The notes under the pieces were generated by a model. The model had not been told where the DNA came from. It ran no database searches and saw only the letters and a list, made by a program, of their open reading frames with translations. Below are positions 59,822 to 64,000 of a stretch of DNA of 64,000 nucleotides, piece by piece (position 1 is the first letter of the stretch; every line of letters starts with the position of its first letter). Location of the stretch: positions 62,001 through 126,000 of the forward strand of contig NZ_JAVESI010000003.1 in NCBI RefSeq assembly GCF_034006665.1, read 5' to 3'. The translations under genes and the position numbers were made by a program. Source of the stretch: Trichloromonas sp034006665. GTDB taxonomy: Bacteria > Desulfobacterota > Desulfuromonadia > Desulfuromonadales > Trichloromonadaceae.

Positions 59822-60115
59822 ATGAAAAATTTTTGGAGACTGGTTATTATCGGGATGTTGTTGACTTTTACGCTGTCTGGGACAGAGGTCTTCGCGGTCC
59901 CGCAGGCTGCGACGGCGCAAAAGGCCGTCAACATCAACAGCGCCACATTGGAGCAGTTGGAAGCTCTCCCGGGGGTTGGCCCGGTTTCGGCTCAGCGGAT
60001 CATCGACTACCGGGAAAAGAATGGACCCTTCAAGTCGGTGGAGCAACTGGTTGACGTCAAGGGGATCGGCGAGAAGTCACTGGCCAAGTTTCGTGGGCAG
60101 GTTGCCGTAAAGTAG
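59822..60115 (+). CDS. ComEA-like helix-hairpin-helix DNA-binding protein
   Basis: 97 aa from ATG 59822 (TTG three bases earlier is a second candidate; GAGGG upstream). A signal peptide (LLTFTLSGTEVFA) is followed by two HhH motifs: SATLEQLEALPGVGPVSAQR and SVEQLVDVKGIGEKSLAKF. Short exported HhH proteins bind DNA and help in DNA uptake or periplasmic DNA handling. Confidence 0.9.
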   Translation: MKNFWRLVIIGMLLTFTLSGTEVFAVPQAATAQKAVNINSATLEQLEALPGVGPVSAQRIIDYREKNGPFKSVEQLVDVKGIGEKSLAKFRGQVAVK

Positions 60116-60202
60116 TTGCGACGGCTTTGGGCTGATCTAAATCATTGGCATGTTTTTTCGGGCCGTGCCCTTCGGGGCCGGCCCGGTTTTTAGGATGCGT
60201 CC

Positions 60203-60559
60203 ATGTCGGAAAAGGACTCGATGACCCGCAAAAACTGGTTTTCCCTCTGGCCCGTCTTGCTCGTCCTGGTGATTTTGGGGGTGGCGGTCTGGGGCGATAA
60301 AGGGATTTTGTGCGCTCTGCGCGCCAAACAGCAGAAAGAAGATCTGTTGCGCCAGGTCCAGGAGCTTGAAGCGGTTAATCAGGCGTTGCGCAAGGAGATT
60401 GAAAACCTCAAGTCCAATCCTCGCTACCTGGAAGGTATTGCCCGCAAGGATCTAGGCATGGTCAAGGAAGACGAACTTGTCTATCAATTCCGTGCCCATG
60501 GAAGGACGCCTCCCGCCGATACTCCCACCGCGAAAGGGGGAAAAGCCTCACGCCATTGA
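60203..60559 (+). CDS. ftsB: FtsB/DivIC-family cell-division protein
   Basis: The 118-aa protein has one membrane helix (about 14-33: LWPVLLVLVILGVAVWGDKG), then a coiled coil (QQKEDLLRQVQELEAVNQAL) and NPRYLEGIARKDLGMVKEDEL. FtsB stabilises the FtsQLB complex at the septum. ATG 60221 is a possible later start; AGGA lies before 60203. The terminator overlaps the stop codon. Confidence 0.88.
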   Translation: MSEKDSMTRKNWFSLWPVLLVLVILGVAVWGDKGILCALRAKQQKEDLLRQVQELEAVNQALRKEIENLKSNPRYLEGIARKDLGMVKEDELVYQFRAHGRTPPADTPTAKGGKASRH

Positions 60560-60566
60560 GGCTTTT
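60541..60566 (+). terminator. Intrinsic terminator overlapping the ftsB stop
   Basis: AAAAGCCTCA (60541-60550) pairs with TGAGGCTTTT (60557-60566) around a 6-base loop. The second arm contains the stop codon TGA. Confidence 0.8.
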
Positions 60567-60693
60567 CCCGGCAGACTTTTTCCGTTCCGATTTTCCCCGC
60601 CCGTTTTCCCTGGACCCTTTCTTGACAGTCGCCCATTTCCGAGGCTAGGATGAATGTCTGTTCCGGAAATTATGAGATGGGAGATTTTCAGCC

Positions 60694-60870
60694 ATGACCC
60701 AGGATGTTCGAACTCTCTGCCCGCTCTGCGCCTGGCGGGCTCATTGCGCCAAGCGCTTTTCTCGCGGCGATGATTCTTCCCTGCACTGCCCCGATTTCAG
60801 CGAGGATATTCTCCTGCGTAAAGAGCGGGAAAAAGCCCGGGCGGCAGAGGAGGAGGGGCGTCAGAAGTAA
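60694..60870 (+). CDS. Small Cys-rich protein (58 aa)
   Basis: ATG 60694, stop TAA 60868-60870. Reads MTQDVRTLCPLCAWRAHCAK then RFSRGDDSSLHCPDFSEDIL with a charged helical tail. Four Cys (CPLC...HC...HC) suggest a zinc or Fe-S knuckle. GGGAGA lies 14 bases upstream, a weak site. A mini-protein with similar character lies at 5959. Confidence 0.65.
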   Translation: MTQDVRTLCPLCAWRAHCAKRFSRGDDSSLHCPDFSEDILLRKEREKARAAEEEGRQK

Positions 60871-60964
60871 GTTTGGCGCAGAGGGTAGGGAATTTTTCTT
60901 CTAGACCGGCCGGTTTCGCGGTGGGCCAGGGTTTTGCCGGAGATCCCGGCTTTGGAGGTGGGAA

Positions 60965-61714
60965 ATGGTCATGCAGGTGCAGTCGCGCAGTCAGCGGCGC
61001 ATGGAAAAGAAACATGCGATTATGCTGGTCGTCTTGCTATTGGTTATTTCCCTGATCAGTTTTTTTCTGGGGATCATGGTAGGACGAAGTTCTTCCGGAG
61101 CGCCTTCGGTGTCCGTTGAGTCCGCAACCCCTCCTTTACCCGTTCCTCCTCCCCTGGCCGAATCCCCACCGGCCCCCGAGACCGGAGTGCCTGCGGCACC
61201 CACCGTGGTGCCTGCTGTTGAGGAGGAACCGGAAAAGCCGACTTTGACCTTTTACGAAGCGCTGCCCAAGGGGGAATCGCCTCCCTTAGGTAGCGGCATC
61301 AACCTGCCTCCGCCGGGAAAAACCGTAAAGACTGACGCTCCGACAGCAAAAGCGGAACCCCACCGCCCGCTTCCGCCCGTCCTCGCGGCACCGGAGGCGG
61401 AAAAGGTCGACGTCGCGACTCCGGCACCGACTGTGAAAGCCGAGGCGCCCCCAACTCCCTTGCCCAAGCCGGTGGTCCAAGGTACTTTTGTCGTGCAGGT
61501 TGCCTCCTTCAAGAGTCTGGGCGACGCCAACGCCCTGCGGGACCGCCTTGGCAAAAAGGGATATGGGGCCTATGTCCAAGAGGCGAACCTCGGCGACAAG
61601 GGGGTCTGGCAACGGGTGATGGTCGGGCCGTATGCCGGAAACGAGGCGGTTACCCAAGTCGTGGAGCGGTTGAAAAACGAAGAACGTCTTTCCGGAATGA
61701 TCAAAAAACAGTAA
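60965..61714 (+). CDS. SPOR-domain cell-wall-binding protein
   Basis: 249 aa; GGAGG precedes the ATG. A cytoplasmic N-terminus is followed by a membrane helix (HAIMLVVLLLVISLISFFLG), a Pro-rich periplasmic linker (about 48-170) and a C-terminal SPOR domain (FVVQVASFKSLGDANALRDR...YVQEANLGDKGVWQRVMVGP). SPOR domains bind denuded septal peptidoglycan, so it is a division-site protein. Confidence 0.9.
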   Translation: MVMQVQSRSQRRMEKKHAIMLVVLLLVISLISFFLGIMVGRSSSGAPSVSVESATPPLPVPPPLAESPPAPETGVPAAPTVVPAVEEEPEKPTLTFYEALPKGESPPLGSGINLPPPGKTVKTDAPTAKAEPHRPLPPVLAAPEAEKVDVATPAPTVKAEAPPTPLPKPVVQGTFVVQVASFKSLGDANALRDRLGKKGYGAYVQEANLGDKGVWQRVMVGPYAGNEAVTQVVERLKNEERLSGMIKKQ

Positions 61715-61770
61715 GTCGAATGTGAGTGACCGGCCCCTCTCGGCAGGTCCTTGGCGGCGAATTTTTTTGC

Positions 61771-61799
61771 TTGACTTGTTTCGATGTTGCGGGTAAATT
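61771..61799 (+). promoter_or_regulatory. tRNA promoter
   Basis: -35 TTGACT (61771-61776), 17-base spacer, -10 TAAATT (61794-61799), starting transcription about 7 bases before the first tRNA. Confidence 0.65.
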
Positions 61800-61812
61800 C
61801 CCGTTTCTGTGA

Positions 61813-61889
<77 letters not shown>

Positions 61890-61931
61890 AAAAATCAAAC
61901 CTCATAAAGGGTTGAGCATAAGAAGTTCAGC

Positions 61932-62008
61932 GGCGGTGTAGCTCAGTTGGTTAGAGCATGCGGCTCATATCCGCAGTGTCCGGAGTTCGAATCTCTGCAC
62001 CGCCACCA
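61932..62008 (+). tRNA. tRNA-Met elongator (anticodon CAT)
   Basis: 77 bases with encoded CCA; acceptor GGCGGTG pairs with CACCGCC; anticodon loop CTCATAT. The sequence resembles bacterial elongator Met tRNA. A tRNA-Ile2 read by TilS has the same CAT and cannot be excluded by sequence alone; the GGCGGTGTAGCTC start is like Bacillus elongator Met. Confidence 0.9.
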
Positions 62009-62011
62009 TTT

Positions 62012-62046
62012 CAAGCCCCCCTCCAGAGATTCTGGTGGGGGGCTTG
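62012..62046 (+). terminator. tRNA operon terminator
   Basis: A 16-bp stem with one mismatch (CAAGCCCCCC...GGGGGGCTTG) and a 3-base loop, directly after the second tRNA and 25 bases before tilS. It may partly read through into tilS. Confidence 0.75.
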
Positions 62047-62071
62047 TCTATTTGGCTTGCGAGATCTCCCG

Positions 62072-63448
62072 ATGGATAAGCTTTTTCTCGAAAACATCCA
62101 AAGGTATTGCTTGCTGGCTCCGGGGGAGCGAGTGCTGGCGGCGGTCTCCGGCGGGGCCGATTCGCTGGCGCTGCTCGCGCTGTTGCAGCGCAATGCCCGA
62201 ATTCTCGGGATCGATGTCGCGGCGGCTCATCTGGATCATTGTATCCGCCCGGAAAGTGGCGTGGACGCTGAGTTTGTGCGCCGTCTTTGCGCTTCCCTGG
62301 AAGTCCCGCTGTATCTCGGGGCGCGACCGGTTCCCGAGCTTGCCCGGTACTGGGGGGACGGGTTGGAGGCCGCCGCCCGCCGGGCCCGGCGGGAATTCCT
62401 TCTGGAGACGGCGATGGCGCAGGGCTGCGCGAAAGTGGCCCTCGGGCATCATCGCGGTGATCAGGCGGAAACCCTGCTGCATCGGTTGCTGCGCGGTTCC
62501 GGAAGTTCCGGTCTGGGTGCCATGCAGGCCTTTTCCCTGCCTTTCATCCGGCCTTTGCTTCCTTTTACCCGTGCCCAACTTCGGGCTTTTCTGGCGGACC
62601 TCGGTTGGTCCTTTGTCGAGGATGCCAGCAACCACGATCTTCGCTTTACCCGCAATCGCATTCGCCATCAGCTCCTGCCCCTCCTTGAAAACTTCAATCC
62701 CCGGATCGAAGAGCATCTTTTTCGCCTGGCGGCACGATTTTCCACGGAAGAGGACTTCTGGCGTGAGCGCGAGGACGAAGCCTTGGCACGGGCTTTTCTC
62801 GAACAGAAGGACGGGTTGCATTTGTCGCGCGGCGTCCTGCTGGCCCTTCATCCGGCCCTGTCGCCGCGGGTCTTGCGGCGCGCCCTGGCCTTGCTGCGTG
62901 GTGATCTGCGCGGCATAAGCGCACGCCATCTGCACGATCTGCAACGGTTGATTGAGGCCGAATCTCCCCAAGGCGAGCTTGATCTCCCCGGAGCCTGGAT
63001 CGGCCGACGTTACGATCGATTGTGGATGCGCCGGCAACGGCCGCCGACCGTCGTTGTCGAACCTGTTGAAATAACAGCCCCCGGCAGTTATTTTTTCGCC
63101 GACGGCGGCGAATTGCGGGTGTCGGTGGCGGACCGTCCCGGGGAGGAGAACGTGTGGACCGCGGAATTTGACGGTACCCGCATCGATTTCCCGTTGTGGT
63201 GGCGGACCTTTCAACCGGGTGACCGTTTTCGGCCCGCGGGGGCCCCCGGCGGGAAGAAACTCAAATCCTTCTTCATCGACCATAAGGTCGAAAAGGAAAC
63301 CCGGCGGCGCCTCTGGCTGCTGGCGAAGGATGAAATCCTCTGGGTCGCAGGGTTTCGGCGGTGTCAAGACTACCGCCCCGAAGCGGCATGCGGACGGGTT
63401 CTGCGCTTTGTTTATCGGCCCGGAAGGGCGGACGAAAACGGGTTGTGA
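62072..63448 (+). CDS. tilS: tRNA(Ile)-lysidine synthase
   Basis: 458 aa from ATG 62072. The PP-loop SGGADS (26-31) activates C34 of tRNA-Ile2 with ATP and lysine. AAHLDHCIRPESG, GHHRGDQAETLLHRLLRGSG and RFTRNRIRHQLLPLL are family motifs; the C-terminal TilS domain ends PAGAPGGKKLKSFFIDHKV. It precedes ftsH, a common pairing. Confidence 0.95.
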   Translation: MDKLFLENIQRYCLLAPGERVLAAVSGGADSLALLALLQRNARILGIDVAAAHLDHCIRPESGVDAEFVRRLCASLEVPLYLGARPVPELARYWGDGLEAAARRARREFLLETAMAQGCAKVALGHHRGDQAETLLHRLLRGSGSSGLGAMQAFSLPFIRPLLPFTRAQLRAFLADLGWSFVEDASNHDLRFTRNRIRHQLLPLLENFNPRIEEHLFRLAARFSTEEDFWREREDEALARAFLEQKDGLHLSRGVLLALHPALSPRVLRRALALLRGDLRGISARHLHDLQRLIEAESPQGELDLPGAWIGRRYDRLWMRRQRPPTVVVEPVEITAPGSYFFADGGELRVSVADRPGEENVWTAEFDGTRIDFPLWWRTFQPGDRFRPAGAPGGKKLKSFFIDHKVEKETRRRLWLLAKDEILWVAGFRRCQDYRPEAACGRVLRFVYRPGRADENGL

Positions 63449-63476
63449 AAACGCCGACCGTATGATAAGTTTTCGA

Positions 63477-63519
63477 GAACCCGCGCGATTTTCAGCTTGT
63501 GAGGGCTTGGCGCGGGTTC
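63477..63519 (+). terminator. Stem-loop between tilS and ftsH
   Basis: GAACCCGCGC (63477-63486) pairs with GCGCGGGTTC (63510-63519) around a 23-base loop. No T-run follows, so it is a possible attenuator or processing site. Confidence 0.5.
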
Positions 63520-63552
63520 GTTGACGATAAATCAAGGTGCTTAGGGGGTACT

Positions 63553-64000
63553 GTGAATCAATTCTATAAAAATCTTGCACTCTGGCTGGTCATTTCCCTG
63601 GTTATGATCCTGCTCTTCAACATGATGACCCAGAAGGGGCAGGAGCAGAAACCGATTACCTACACGGCGTTTCTCGCGGCCGTGGAGGAGGGGCGGGTAC
63701 GGGAAGTCACGGTGCAGGGTTCCAATGTTGAAGGCAAGTATCAGGACGATACCCTGTTCAAGACCTTCGTCCCGGATGACCCCGCGCTGATTGCCCAGTT
63801 GCGGGAAAAGGGGGTGGAGATTCAGGCTCGCCCCGCCGAGGACCGCAGCTTCTGGTTTACGTTGATGGTTTCCTGGGGGCCGATTCTGCTGCTGATCGCG
63901 GTCTGGGTCTTCTTTATGCGGCAGATGCAGTCCGGCGGCGGCAAGGCCATGAGTTTCGGCAAGAGCAAGGCCAAACTGCTCACCGAAAACCAGGCCCAGG
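63553..64000 (+). CDS. ftsH: FtsH membrane-anchored ATP-dependent zinc protease, N-terminal fragment
   Basis: GTG 63553 opens VNQFYKNLALWLVISLVMIL (first membrane helix), then the periplasmic domain (ITYTAFLAAVEEGRVREVTV) and a second helix (LMVSWGPILLLIAVWVFFM). The frame is open to the window edge at KAKLLTENQAQ, before the AAA domain. FtsH degrades misassembled membrane proteins and regulators. Confidence 0.95.
   Translation, partial: MNQFYKNLALWLVISLVMILLFNMMTQKGQEQKPITYTAFLAAVEEGRVREVTVQGSNVEGKYQDDTLFKTFVPDDPALIAQLREKGVEIQARPAEDRSFWFTLMVSWGPILLLIAVWVFFMRQMQSGGGKAMSFGKSKAKLLTENQAQ

Noticed and set aside
61932..62008. tRNA-Ile2 identity for the second CAT tRNA
   Set aside because: Sequence resembles elongator Met more closely; the neighbouring tilS makes Ile2 tempting but is not evidence on its own.

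Overview
The window looks like chromosomal DNA of a Desulfuromonadia bacterium (Geobacter/Desulfuromonas/Geoalkalibacter type). The reasons are high GC coding sequence, many multiheme c-type cytochromes paired with outer-membrane barrels, candidate selenoproteins, a trp operon carrying trpB2, and a GH13-GT5 glycogen-synthase fusion. No phage, IS element or CRISPR array was seen. The species cannot be named from this sequence.

Layout. 1-2.4 kb: end of a HAD hydrolase, a small conserved protein, rluD and pgeF. 2.5-7.1 kb: a very large STAND/BTAD regulator, a Cys-rich mini-protein, a NarL-type response regulator and a probable small RNA; the regulator and the small-RNA promoters share an 18-bp box at identical spacing. 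7.1-16.7 kb: trkA-trkH, an HNH nuclease, a methyltransferase and secreted protein pair, an orphan FliK-like protein, srkA, a gutted M48 protease pseudogene, a PrmA-like methyltransferase and a HesB/IscA-like selenoprotein with an in-frame UGA. 16.8-21.5 kb: a decaheme lipoprotein (DmsE/MtrA type) followed by an MtrB/PioB-like barrel that also has an in-frame UGA with a SECIS-like hairpin, under a divergent LysR regulator. 21.6-34.8 kb (minus strand): sensor kinase, response regulator, NDP-sugar pyrophosphorylase with a degenerate mutase domain, GH57, galT, GH13-GT5 fusion and a small acidic protein, probably one glycogen/alpha-glucan operon. 34.9-38.6 kb: radical SAM protein, PcrA/UvrD helicase and a cytochrome-b5-like protein. 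39.2-44.1 kb: a second electron-conduit cluster (barrel, 10-heme cytochrome, 15-heme lipoprotein with internal duplication). 44.2-46.2 kb: DUF3187 protein and a lipoprotein. 46.3-56.7 kb: trpE-G-D-C-B2-F, DEAD-box helicase, uracil-DNA glycosylase, accD, folC. 56.8-64 kb: lptD with an unusual PhnD-like N-terminus, a ComEA-like protein, ftsB, a Cys-rich mini-protein, a SPOR protein, tRNA-fMet, tRNA-Met, tilS and the start of ftsH.

How it fits together. Two separate porin-cytochrome modules suggest respiration of extracellular or poorly permeable acceptors. The decaheme lipoprotein would feed electrons into the barrel, and LysR probably controls the pair. The minus-strand carbohydrate operon combines polymer synthesis (GT5) with glucan processing (GH13, GH57) and nucleotide-sugar handling, under a two-component system encoded at its head. 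The trp block lacks trpA.

The strongest candidates for something new are the selenocysteine-type UGA inside the MtrB-like outer-membrane barrel (17337-17339), the small RNA and regulator pair sharing one promoter box, and the PhnD-like domain fused to LptD. All three come from reading the sequence and need a comparative or experimental test.
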